Assembly: GCA_963763205.1 (NCBI GenBank)
Contig: CAVXNQ010000022.1
Coordinates: forward strand, 124,001 to 188,000
Direction of reading: 5' to 3'
Length of the DNA: 64,000 nucleotides
DNA from: DDH964 sp963763205
GTDB lineage: Bacteria; Desulfobacterota; Desulfuromonadia; Desulfuromonadales; DDH964
Shown here: positions 43,384 to 52,812 of the stretch, in pieces
How positions within the stretch are numbered: the first letter of the stretch is position 1
How the letters are laid out: the number at the start of each line of letters is the position of its first letter
Notes under the pieces: model-generated
Databases searched by the model: none
Seen by the model: the letters and a program-made list of their open reading frames with translations, nothing else
Told to the model about the DNA's origin: nothing
Made by a program: the position numbers and the translations under genes

Positions 43384-43908
43384 CTATTTCCCCGCCGCCT
43401 TCAGACCCTCCCGATACCGCTTGCCGTTCTCGATGTAACGCAGCGCACTCTGCCGCAGTTTTTCGCGCCCCGCCGCATCCAGCGTGCGGACGATCTTCCC
43501 CGGCGAACCGAGCACTACGGAGCCGTCCGGCACCTCCATTCCCTCCGTCACCAGGGTATTGGCGCCGATCAGGCAGCCGCTGCCGATCTTCGCCCCGTTG
43601 AGGATCACTGCGTTCATGCCGATCAGGCTGCCGTCGCCGATGGTGCAGCCGTGGAGGATCACCTTGTGGCCGACGGTGACGTGGCGGCCGACGGTCAGGG
43701 GGAAGCCGGGATCGACGTGGAGGATCGAGCCGTCCTGGATGTTGCTGCCGGCGCCGATGGTGATCAGGTCGTTGTCGGCGCGCACCACGACGTTGAACCA
43801 GAGGCTCGCTTCCGCCTCGACGACCACCGAGCCGATCAGGGTGGCGTTGGGGGCGAGGTAGGCTTCACCGCGCAGCTCTACCTTGCGCTCGGCCAGGTCG
43901 TAGATCAT
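43384..43908 (-). CDS. gamma-class carbonic anhydrase-like protein
   Basis: This 174-residue left-handed beta-helix protein has hexapeptide repeats and the metal-binding His in ILHVDPGFP, TVGHKVILHGC. It resembles the YrdA/PaaY-type gamma-carbonic anhydrase-like group, which bind zinc or iron. Some lack hydratase activity, so the function is inferred. A GGAG site precedes the ATG. It is divergent from the following LysR gene. Confidence 0.87.
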   Translation of the reverse strand: MIYDLAERKVELRGEAYLAPNATLIGSVVVEAEASLWFNVVVRADNDLITIGAGSNIQDGSILHVDPGFPLTVGRHVTVGHKVILHGCTIGDGSLIGMNAVILNGAKIGSGCLIGANTLVTEGMEVPDGSVVLGSPGKIVRTLDAAGREKLRQSALRYIENGKRYREGLKAAGK

Positions 43909-44043
43909 TGGGGGCTCCTTTCCATGGGTAATGGCCCGTTGGGGCTGACTCTTCGCGGCGCTCGGCTTGCATTATGCGGCAGGTGCTGTTATTTATCAAA
44001 TGGGCAATAACCATATTATCGTTCGGAAAAATTGATTGAACCC

Positions 44044-44943
44044 ATGGCCATCACCCTGCGTCAGCTCGACATCTTCGCCGCCACCGCCGCCAGCGGCAAC
44101 CTGACCCGGGCGGCCGGCCGCATCGGCCTCTCCCAGTCGGCGGCAAGCATGGCCCTGGCCGAACTCGAACGGCAGTTCTCCGAGCCCCTCTTCGACCGGG
44201 TCGGCAAGCGCCTGGTCCTCAACGAGCGGGGGCGCGCGCTCTTGCCGCGCGCCCAGGAGGTGCTGGCGCGGGTGCGGGAGATCGGCGACCTGTTCGGCAG
44301 CGAAGCGGGGCGGCTGGCCGGCGAGCTGCGCATCGGCGCCAGCTCGACGATCGGCAACTACCTGATCCCGCACCTGCTCGGGCAATTGGCCGGCGGCCAC
44401 CCGGAGTTGAAACTGCACCTCGACGTGGTCAACACCGAGCAGGTGATCGCCGGCATGGCTGCCTTCGCCTACGACATCGGCTTCGTCGAGGGCCCCTGTC
44501 GGCGGCCGGAGCTGGAAACCATCCCCTGGCGGGACGATACGCTGGCGGTCTTCGCCGCCGCCGGCCATCCCCTCGCCGCCAAGGCCGTGCTCACCCCCGT
44601 CGACCTGGCCGCGGCGCGCTGGATCCTGCGCGAGCCCGGCTCCGGGACCCGCGAGGTCTTCGAGACGGCCGTCGCCGGACGCCTTGCCCCCCTCCACGTC
44701 TTTCTCGAACTCGGCCACAGCGAGGCGATCAAGCAGGCCGTCGAGGCCGGCCTCGGCATCGGCTGTCTGTCGCTGCTGACTCTGGAACGGGCGCTGGCGG
44801 TCGGTGTCCTGAAACTCCTGCCGACCCCCTTTCTCGATTTCTCCCGGACCCTTAACATCCTGATCCACCGCGACAAGTACCGCACCGTGGTACTGCGTGC
44901 CTTTCTCGATTACTGCCTGGCTCCCGGAGGTGCTGATGGATGA
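44044..44943 (+). CDS. LysR-family transcriptional regulator
   Basis: This 299-residue LysR protein has an N-terminal helix-turn-helix (ITLRQLDIFAATAASGNLTR, GLSQSAASMALAELE) and the CysB/CbbR/YeiE-like effector region GELRIGASSTIGNYLIPHLL and EPGSGTREVFE. The ATG at 44044 was chosen; a TTG at 44032 is possible. It overlaps tag and is divergent from the carbonic anhydrase-like gene. Its target is unknown. Confidence 0.87.
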   Translation: MAITLRQLDIFAATAASGNLTRAAGRIGLSQSAASMALAELERQFSEPLFDRVGKRLVLNERGRALLPRAQEVLARVREIGDLFGSEAGRLAGELRIGASSTIGNYLIPHLLGQLAGGHPELKLHLDVVNTEQVIAGMAAFAYDIGFVEGPCRRPELETIPWRDDTLAVFAAAGHPLAAKAVLTPVDLAAARWILREPGSGTREVFETAVAGRLAPLHVFLELGHSEAIKQAVEAGLGIGCLSLLTLERALAVGVLKLLPTPFLDFSRTLNILIHRDKYRTVVLRAFLDYCLAPGGADG

Positions 44944-45526
44944 CGCAACCGGCTTGAAGCGCTGTCCCTGGCCTACCAGCGATCCCCTCTACCGCGACTA
45001 TCACGACCGGGAATGGGGGGTGCCCGTCCACGACGACCAGCGGCTGTTCGAGTTTCTGACCCTGGAAGGGGCGCAGGCGGGACTCGCCTGGATCACCATC
45101 TTGCGCAAACGCGAAGGGTACCGCCGGGCCTTTGCCGGCTTCGACCCGGAGGCGGTGGCACGCTTCGATGCCGCAAAGGTGGCAGCGCTGCTGGCCGATC
45201 CCGGCATCGTGCGCAACCGCCTCAAGGTCGAGTCGACCGTCGGCAACGCCCGGGCCTTCCTCCGGGTCCGGGAGGAGTTCGGCTCCTTCGCCGCCTACAT
45301 GTGGCGCTTCGTCGACGGCCGGCCGCGGCAGAACGCCTGGCGCACCCTGGCTGAAATCCCGGCCAGTACCCCCGAGTCCGCCGCCTTCAGCCGCGACCTG
45401 AAGCAGCGCGGCTTCCGCTTCGTCGGCACCACCATCTGCTACGCGCACATGCAGGCGGTCGGAATGGTCAACGATCACCTGGTCAACTGCTTCCGCTGGC
45501 GGGAGCTGGGCGGCGGTGGCCACTGA
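44936..45526 (+). CDS. tag: DNA-3-methyladenine glycosylase I
   Basis: This 196-residue enzyme removes 3-methyladenine from DNA. The zinc-binding Cys and His lie in LKRCPWPTSDPLYRDYHDRE and the C-terminal NDHLVNCF, and the catalytic region EFLTLEGAQAGLAWITILRK is complete. A GGAGG precedes the ATG, which overlaps the LysR stop. It is probably co-transcribed with the regulator. Confidence 0.95.
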   Translation: MDDATGLKRCPWPTSDPLYRDYHDREWGVPVHDDQRLFEFLTLEGAQAGLAWITILRKREGYRRAFAGFDPEAVARFDAAKVAALLADPGIVRNRLKVESTVGNARAFLRVREEFGSFAAYMWRFVDGRPRQNAWRTLAEIPASTPESAAFSRDLKQRGFRFVGTTICYAHMQAVGMVNDHLVNCFRWRELGGGGH

Positions 45527-45657
45527 GGGCCGGAATTTTTTGCTGGCCCCCCCACAGCCGGGTGTAGCCATCGCGGCGGCATGCTAAAATGAACGCGGTG
45601 AGCGGGCCGGATCAAGCGACCGGCGGCGGGTTCCTGCGGCAGCGAAAGGAGATTTCC

Positions 45658-46119
45658 ATGCGCGAAGGGCAGATGGGACGGATGGCGCCGGGCGCCTTGC
45701 TGATGGCGCTGTTGCTGGTAGGCGCCTCGGCTTGGACGGCCAATGCGGCACAGCAGGTGACCCCCTCCGATGAGGTGCGCAGGGAGGTCAGTGAAGCCCT
45801 GACGACGATCGGCCAATATGGCGCCGAAAAGCGGGATGAAGCGGTCGCCGTCGCCCGGAAGGCCCTGCACAAAACCGATGCCACCATCGACCAGGTGCAG
45901 GAGCGGATCGACCGCGATTGGGACAGGATGGATGCGTCGGCCCGGAAAGAAGCCCGGGAAACCCTCAACGCCCTGCGCCGGCAGCGGACCGATCTTGCCG
46001 AGTGGTACGGCGGCCTGAAGCACAGCTCCGCCCAAACCTGGGATGAGCTCAAAAAGGGATTCGCCCGAAGTTACTCAAAGCTGGGAAAATCCCTGGAAAA
46101 GGCCGTCGACAAGTTTTAG
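45658..46119 (+). CDS. small secreted alpha-helical protein
   Basis: This 153-residue protein begins with a signal peptide (about residues 1-33, ending ANAAQQ). The mature part is charged and helical, with heptad-like patterns (VARKALHKTDATIDQVQERI), and lacks a known domain. It may be a periplasmic coiled-coil or stress protein. AAAGGAGATT precedes the ATG, a very good ribosome site. Family unknown. Confidence 0.65.
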   Translation: MREGQMGRMAPGALLMALLLVGASAWTANAAQQVTPSDEVRREVSEALTTIGQYGAEKRDEAVAVARKALHKTDATIDQVQERIDRDWDRMDASARKEARETLNALRRQRTDLAEWYGGLKHSSAQTWDELKKGFARSYSKLGKSLEKAVDKF

Positions 46120-46287
46120 AACCCCCCTGCGCTGGTCTCCGGCAGGGGCTGCCGAACGTTCGATCCCAGGCGGCGCGGCACCTCCGCTTCGACCAACGCT
46201 CCTCTCGACCGATTCAATCCTACCCGCCAGCAGCGGGTCGAAACGACCCTCCAGCAGAAGCTCGTGCCCTTTCAGGCGGAGGTCTGT

Positions 46288-47820
<1,533 letters not shown>

Positions 47821-47856
47821 GATGCTCTCGTTTCGTTGGCGGTCGGGTGGACCGGG

Positions 47857-49503
47857 TCAATCGGCCGGCAGTACCAGGCTGAAGGTGCTTCCCCGCCCCG
47901 GCTGGCTTTCCACTTCGATGGTGCCGTGGTGCGACTGGGCGATGCCGAGGCTGACCGAAAGCCCCAGGCCCGTCCCTTTGGATCCCTCCTTGCTGGTGAA
48001 GAAGGGGGTGAAGATTTTTTGCAGGTCGGCGGCCGGAATGCCGATGCCGTTGTCGTGCACGCTCACCACCGCCCAGCGCCGCTCCCCCTCGCTACGCAGC
48101 GTCGTGGTGATCTCGATCAGCTTGCGGCGCCGTTCCACCTCGGCCAGGGCATCGCGGGCGTTGACCAGAAAATTGGCCAGCACCTGCTGCAGCTGCTGGC
48201 CGTTGGCGGCGACCCGCGGCAGGTCGGCGGCGAGGTGCTTGACCAGCTCAATGTGGCTCTGGTCGATCTGGAACTTCATCAGGCCGATGGCTCCCTCCAC
48301 CTCGGCGTTGAGGTCGACGTCGCTGACCGGGAACTGGTCCTGGCGCGAGAAGGTCAACAGGTTCTGCACGATCCGCTTGCAGCGCAGCCCGCAGTTGACG
48401 ATGTCGCCGAGCAGCTCGCCGTCCTCGGGCGGGAGGTCGGCGCCGCGCAGCAGCAGCTGGGCGGTGCCGATGATCACGGTCATCGGGCTGTTCAGCTCGT
48501 GGGCGACGCCGGCAGCCATCTCCCCCAGGGCGGCGAGCTTGGCCGACTGAACCAGCTGCGCCTCCAGCTTGGTCTTCTTGGTGACGTCCTTGATGATGTG
48601 GGTGACCGCCACCAGCTGGTTCTCGTCGTTGAAGACCGGATAGTAGGAGAGGTCGAGGACCAGGCCGGACTCGGTCTGCACCCGGCGGAAGACCGGCGCG
48701 CCGGTGGCGCGGATTTCCTGGATCGGGCAATCGGGGCAGGGCGTATCGCGGCGCTTGAGGCGGGCGAAGCACTTGTTGCTCTCCACTCCTTCCCAGTAGC
48801 TGGCCAGCTCGGCGGGGAGGTGGCTGTTGTGCTGAAGGATGTTGTAGTCGGTGTCGACCAGGAAGATCGCGTCGGTGACCGCTCGGAAGGTCGCCTCCCA
48901 TTCCATCTTCGCCCGGCTGACCCGCTTGTAGAGCTGGGCATTCTGCATGCTGATCGCCAGTTGGTCGGCGAGGTGCTGGAGGAAGCTGAGCTCGGCACGG
49001 GCGTAGGCCCCTGCCGTGCTGCTGCCGACCAGCAGCAGGCTGGTGACCGCCGTCCGTTCGAAGAGCGGGACGGCGGCCAGCGAGGCCAGGCGCGGCGACT
49101 TGCCGGGGTCGAGCAGGGCCGCGAAGGGATCATCTTCCCGGGGATCGTAGCTGGTCGCCGCCTTGCTCTCCAGGACCTGCCAGAGGCGCGAGGCGCGGGG
49201 AATCGCGCCGGCGGTGCAGAAATCCTGCGGGGCCGTGGCCCGCAGGCTCAGGGCGTCGCCGCGCAGGGTTGCCATGCCTAGAAAGTCGCAGGGGAGCACG
49301 GCGGGGAGCTTGCGAAAGGCCCGTTCCAGGATCTCTTGGTGGGACATGTCGATGTTGATGTCCCGGATCAGCTGGTGGAGGATCTCCAGGCGGCTGTTCT
49401 GCTGGAGGACCTCCTCGTTGCGCTTCTTCAGCTCGACGTAGTAGTTGAGCTTGGAGGAGTCGACGCCGGTCAGCTGTTCGAGCAGTTTGTCTCTGTTGTC
49501 CAA
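47857..49503 (-). CDS. sensor histidine kinase (GAF-PAS-HisKA-HATPase)
   Basis: This 548-residue kinase is cytoplasmic, with no clear membrane segment. A short coiled coil leads into a GAF-like domain (about residues 50-190) and a PAS domain (205-325), with cysteines in CPDCPI. The phospho-acceptor is His335 in GVAHELNSPM, and the ATPase part has NARDALAEVE, DNGIGIP and GTGLGLSVS. It pairs with the sigma-54 regulator just downstream. The ligand or redox signal is unknown. Confidence 0.92.
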   Translation of the reverse strand: MDNRDKLLEQLTGVDSSKLNYYVELKKRNEEVLQQNSRLEILHQLIRDINIDMSHQEILERAFRKLPAVLPCDFLGMATLRGDALSLRATAPQDFCTAGAIPRASRLWQVLESKAATSYDPREDDPFAALLDPGKSPRLASLAAVPLFERTAVTSLLLVGSSTAGAYARAELSFLQHLADQLAISMQNAQLYKRVSRAKMEWEATFRAVTDAIFLVDTDYNILQHNSHLPAELASYWEGVESNKCFARLKRRDTPCPDCPIQEIRATGAPVFRRVQTESGLVLDLSYYPVFNDENQLVAVTHIIKDVTKKTKLEAQLVQSAKLAALGEMAAGVAHELNSPMTVIIGTAQLLLRGADLPPEDGELLGDIVNCGLRCKRIVQNLLTFSRQDQFPVSDVDLNAEVEGAIGLMKFQIDQSHIELVKHLAADLPRVAANGQQLQQVLANFLVNARDALAEVERRRKLIEITTTLRSEGERRWAVVSVHDNGIGIPAADLQKIFTPFFTSKEGSKGTGLGLSVSLGIAQSHHGTIEVESQPGRGSTFSLVLPAD

Positions 49504-49527
49504 TTTCCCACCTGCATGAGAGTGAGG

Positions 49528-49576
49528 GTGAAAAGTGAAAAGTGAAAAGTGAAAAGTGAAAAGTGAAAAGTGAAAG
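49528..49576. repeat. heptanucleotide tandem repeat (GTGAAAA)
   Basis: Six perfect GTGAAAA units and a final GTGAAAG occupy 49528-49576. Downstream, CCTTTCACGTTTCAC (about 49605-49619) is nearly complementary, so a hairpin can form. It lies between the dehydrogenase end and the kinase start on the minus strand, and slippage could vary the copy number. Confidence 0.85.
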
Positions 49577-49625
49577 GATTCGTATTGGCTCTTCTCACCT
49601 TTTACCTTTCACGTTTCACGGGTTT

Positions 49626-50774
49626 TTACAGCGCCTGGCGGAAGATCTCTTCGATCTCGGCCACCGAGGCGCTGCGCGGATTGGTCACCAGGCAGGCGTC
49701 CTTCACCGCGTTGCGGGAAAGGAGTGGGATGTCCTCTGCCTGCACACCGATCTGCGCCAGCCCCTTGGCCAGGCCGATATCCTCGATCAGCGAACGGACG
49801 GCGGCGATGGAGCGGCGCGCCGCCTCCTCGTCGGAGAGCCGGCCGACCGGTTCGCCCATGGCCTGGGCGATGCGCCGGAACTTCTCCGGGCAGGCCGGCA
49901 GGTTGAAGGCCATGACGTGGGGAAGGATCGCCGCGTTGGTCTCGCCGTGGTGCTGGTCGATCAGGCCGTCGACCTGGTGGGTCATGGCGTGGGTGGCGCC
50001 GAGGATGGCGTTGGAAAAGGCGAGCCCGGCGATCATGCTGGCCATCGCCATGTTGGTGTTGGCCTCCATGTCGCCGCGGTCGGCCACCGCCCGCCGCAGG
50101 TTGGGGGCGATCAGCTCGATCGCCTTGATGGCGTGCATGTCGGTCAGCGGGGTGGCGGCCAGCGAGACGTAGGATTCGATGGCGTGGGTCAGCGCGTCCA
50201 TTCCCGTCGCCGCGGCCAGCAGCGAGTCCTTGGTGCGCAGTAGTTCCGGGTCGACGATGGCGATGTCGGGGACCAGCGACTTGGAGATGATCGACATCTT
50301 CAGCCGCCGGACGGGGTCGACGATGATGGCGAACTGGCTGACCTCCGAGCCGGCCCCGGCGGTCGACGGGGCGATCACCATCGGCGGCAGCGGTCGCTCG
50401 ATGCGGTTGATTCCCTCGTAGTCTTCCAGCCGGCCGCCGTTGGTGGCGAGGATCGCCACCGCCTTGGCGACGTCGGTGGGGCTGCCGCCGCCGACGGCGA
50501 CGATGCCGTCGCAGCCGGCGGCCAGGTACTGGGCGGCGCCGGCCTCCACCTCGAAATCCTTGGGATTGGAGGTGAGCGCCGAGAAGACCTCGGTGGCGAG
50601 CCCGGCGGCGTGCAGGTAACCGAGGGCCGGTTCGATCCAGCCGGCCTTGATCACCCCGGCGTCGCTGACCACGAAGACCTTGGAGGCGCCGAGGCGCGCC
50701 GCGCTTTCCCCGAGCTGGCTCAGGGCGCCGCGGCCGAAGATGATCTCCGGCGTCACGAATTTGCTGATGTTCAT
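49626..50774 (-). CDS. iron-containing alcohol dehydrogenase (1)
   Basis: This 382-residue group III dehydrogenase has VAVGGGSPTDVAKAVA for NAD binding and iron ligands in TGMDALTHAIESY, THAMTHQVDG and HHGETNAAI. It should interconvert an alcohol and an aldehyde with NAD. It resembles the third dehydrogenase in this window more than the second. The start at 50774 follows GGGAGATGAC. It is divergent from the second dehydrogenase and upstream of the histidine kinase. Confidence 0.9.
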   Translation of the reverse strand: MNISKFVTPEIIFGRGALSQLGESAARLGASKVFVVSDAGVIKAGWIEPALGYLHAAGLATEVFSALTSNPKDFEVEAGAAQYLAAGCDGIVAVGGGSPTDVAKAVAILATNGGRLEDYEGINRIERPLPPMVIAPSTAGAGSEVSQFAIIVDPVRRLKMSIISKSLVPDIAIVDPELLRTKDSLLAAATGMDALTHAIESYVSLAATPLTDMHAIKAIELIAPNLRRAVADRGDMEANTNMAMASMIAGLAFSNAILGATHAMTHQVDGLIDQHHGETNAAILPHVMAFNLPACPEKFRRIAQAMGEPVGRLSDEEAARRSIAAVRSLIEDIGLAKGLAQIGVQAEDIPLLSRNAVKDACLVTNPRSASVAEIEEIFRQAL

Positions 50775-50886
50775 GTCATCTCCCGCCGCCTTCGTGCGGC
50801 CCCGGGCGCTGTGCCCTTTCCCCAAGTTTAAACCCTATCACGCCCCACTGCCGGTAAATCCGCTCCGGCGATGTGTCGTATACGAT

Positions 50887-50901
50887 GCAAGGATCGTGAC
50901 A
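50887..50901 (-). promoter_or_regulatory. possible sigma-54 promoter, one key mismatch
   Basis: On the minus strand this reads TGTCACGATCCTTGC, against the consensus TGGCAC-N5-TTGC. The only defect is GG to GT at -24, normally an essential position. It would place the start about 100 bases ahead of the first dehydrogenase. Confidence 0.35.
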
Positions 50902-51078
50902 GCCCCCCCCGGAGCGCCGATCCGGTCTCCTCCTTCCCCTCCTCATCCCCGCACCAGCCAAGACAAGATCCCGAAATCATAAAAAGATCCTCTCTGGGCA
51001 GGGGCGTGGAGAGCGCCCTGCGGTAGTTTTCGCTGCCGGCCGGCCCCGGCGCACCGCTGGGCCAGATCGGGGCAAAAT

Positions 51079-51093
51079 GTTCCAGATTGGAAC
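51079..51093. promoter_or_regulatory. palindromic activator site A
   Basis: GTTCCAGATTGGAAC is a perfect 6-3-6 palindrome about 205 bases upstream of the sigma-54 promoter, a position usual for enhancer-binding proteins. Confidence 0.55.
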
Positions 51094-51166
51094 GGTTGGC
51101 GCCCCTTTCAGGCCAAAGGAAAGCCGGGGCGGAACCGGCGGGTCCCGGGGAGGGGGTGACAGTCTG

Positions 51167-51181
51167 GTCCAAAGTGGAACG
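51167..51181. promoter_or_regulatory. palindromic activator site B
   Basis: GGTCCAAAGTGGAAC is the same 6-3-6 palindrome with one mismatch, 88 bases from site A and about 115 bases upstream of the -24 box. Confidence 0.5.
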
Positions 51182-51296
51182 AAGCGCACCGAACTGGGGC
51201 GCGACGGGGAGGGGGGCGCCGCTGGGGAGCCGGCATTTGCCTGGTGGCCGGTAAAAAAAGTAGTGATTCCAGGAAGATAAAGCCGGAAATTAAAGC

Positions 51297-51312
51297 TGGC
51301 ATCCATGTTGCT
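51297..51312 (+). promoter_or_regulatory. sigma-54 promoter
   Basis: TGGCATCCATGTTGCT matches TGGCAC-N5-TTGCW with one mismatch, and GG (51298-51299) and GC (51310-51311) are exactly ten bases apart. A start near 51323 gives a leader of about 105 bases. Confidence 0.75.
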
Positions 51313-51426
51313 GTAGCCCCAAATATCGTTTTATTCCGGCCGGGCGGCAGTCGCAGCGGCCGAACCCACAGAATCGGCCGGCTGGCGGCATGCCAGCCAC
51401 CCATCAGCAAAGGAGAGATAAACATC

Positions 51427-52590
51427 ATGGCAATGGCAGATCAGACTTTCGGCTTCTTCATCCCCACCGTCTCCCTCATGGGCGTAGGCTCCTCCAAAGA
51501 AACCGGCGCGCAGGTCAAGGCCCTCGGCGCCAAGAAGGCCCTGCTCGTCACCGACAAGGGGATCGCCGGGATCGGCATGGCCGACCAGATCAAGCAGCAG
51601 GTCGAAGCGGCCGGCGTCTCCGTCGTGATCTTCGACGGCGCCGAACCCAACCCCACCGACATCAACGTTCACGACGGCCTGAAGATCTACCAGGACGAGA
51701 AGTGCGACGCCATCATCTCCCTGGGCGGCGGCTCCTCCCACGACTGCGCCAAGGGGATCGGCATGGTCGCCACCAACGGCGGCCACGTGCGCGACCTCGA
51801 AGGGGTCAACAAGACCAGCAAGCCGATGCCGCCTTTCGTCGCCATCAACACCACCGCCGGCACCGCCAGCGAGATGACCCGCTTCTGCATCATCACCAAC
51901 ACCGACACCCACGTGAAGATGGCCATCGTCGACTGGCGCTGCACCCCCAACATCGCCATCAACGACCCGGTGCTGATGGTCGGCAAGCCCGCCGCCCTGA
52001 CCGCCGCCACCGGCATGGACGCGCTGACCCACGCCGTCGAGGCCTACGTCTCCACCATCGCCACCCCGATCACCGACGCCTGCGCCATCAAGGCGATCGA
52101 GCTGATCGCCGACTACCTGCGCCCGGTGGTGGCCAACGGCCAGAACCTCGAAGCTCGCGACAAGATGGCCTATGCCGAGTACCTGGCCGGCATGGCCTTC
52201 AACAACGCCAGCCTCGGCTACGTCCACGCCATGGCCCACCAGCTCGGCGGCTTCTACAACCTGCCCCACGGCGTCTGCAACGCCATCCTGCTGCCGGCGG
52301 TGTGCGAGTTCAACATGATCGCCAATCCCAAGCGCTTCGCCGACATCGCCGTGGCCATGGGCGAGAACATCGACGGCCTCTCCGACGTCGACGCCGCCGC
52401 CAAGGGGATCGCGGCGATCCGCAAGCTCTCGGCCGACATCGGCATCCCCGCCGGCCTCACGGCCCTCAACGTGAAAGAGACCGACCTTCGCGTCATGGCC
52501 GAAAACGCCATGAAGGACGCCTGCATGCTGACCAACCCGCGCACCGCGACCCTCGACTGCGTGGTCGGGGTCTATAAGGCCGCGATGTAA
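51427..52590 (+). CDS. iron-containing alcohol dehydrogenase (2)
   Basis: This 387-residue dehydrogenase has SLGGGSSHDCAKGIG for NAD binding, TTAGTASEMTRF, and iron ligands in TGMDALTHAVEAY, HAMAHQLGG and LPHGVCN. It is close to FucO/AdhB-type enzymes, a different subgroup from the other two here. The start was set at 51427 after AAAGGAGAG. A near-consensus sigma-54 promoter and two palindromes precede it, which predicts control by the response regulator encoded nearby. Confidence 0.92.
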   Translation: MAMADQTFGFFIPTVSLMGVGSSKETGAQVKALGAKKALLVTDKGIAGIGMADQIKQQVEAAGVSVVIFDGAEPNPTDINVHDGLKIYQDEKCDAIISLGGGSSHDCAKGIGMVATNGGHVRDLEGVNKTSKPMPPFVAINTTAGTASEMTRFCIITNTDTHVKMAIVDWRCTPNIAINDPVLMVGKPAALTAATGMDALTHAVEAYVSTIATPITDACAIKAIELIADYLRPVVANGQNLEARDKMAYAEYLAGMAFNNASLGYVHAMAHQLGGFYNLPHGVCNAILLPAVCEFNMIANPKRFADIAVAMGENIDGLSDVDAAAKGIAAIRKLSADIGIPAGLTALNVKETDLRVMAENAMKDACMLTNPRTATLDCVVGVYKAAM

Positions 52591-52600
52591 ATAGCCATGA

Positions 52601-52664
52601 GGGGTGAGGAGTAAGGGGTAAGGAGAACGTTCGCCTTCGCCCCTCACACCTCACTCCTCACCCC
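52601..52664. terminator. 12-bp inverted repeat between dehydrogenase 2 and AOR
   Basis: GGGGTGAGGAGT at 52601-52612 pairs perfectly with ACTCCTCACCCC at 52653-52664, with GAACGTTC at the centre of the loop. There is no T tract. It may be a partial terminator that lowers transcription into the AOR gene, or a repeat. Confidence 0.45.
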
Positions 52665-52733
52665 TTACGAGCAATTAAAGGTCTCCGAGCCCGATCGCCT
52701 GCCGGAAACACTCCAACGGTGGCGGGCCAACGG

Positions 52734-52747
52734 GTTTCATTGGAAAC
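52734..52747. promoter_or_regulatory. palindrome related to activator sites
   Basis: GTTTCATTGGAAAC is a near relative of the GTTCCA-N3-TGGAAC sites, 66 bases upstream of the AOR start. It is followed by GGTGA, as at the site before the third dehydrogenase. Confidence 0.4.
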
Positions 52748-52812
52748 GGTGAAGCCTCCCTTTCGGAAAGGAGAACCCGCCATTTTCATCCTTGGAAAGG
52801 GAGTTTGCCACC

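Larger units (their letters stand above)
50775..51426. promoter_or_regulatory. 652-base divergent control region of two alcohol dehydrogenases
   Basis: No gene is seen. The region holds a sigma-54 promoter for the forward dehydrogenase (51297-51312), two palindromic activator-type sites (51079-51093 and 51167-51181), a sigma-54-like sequence on the minus strand (50887-50901) and a perfect TCGTATACGA palindrome at 50876-50885. Confidence 0.7.

Noticed and set aside
49528..49576. Possible CRISPR array
   Set aside because: The unit is only 7 bases with no spacers, so it is a simple tandem repeat.
51255..51275. Poly-A stretch as a sigma-70 promoter for dehydrogenase 2
   Set aside because: There is no properly spaced -35/-10 pair, and the sigma-54 site downstream is far better.
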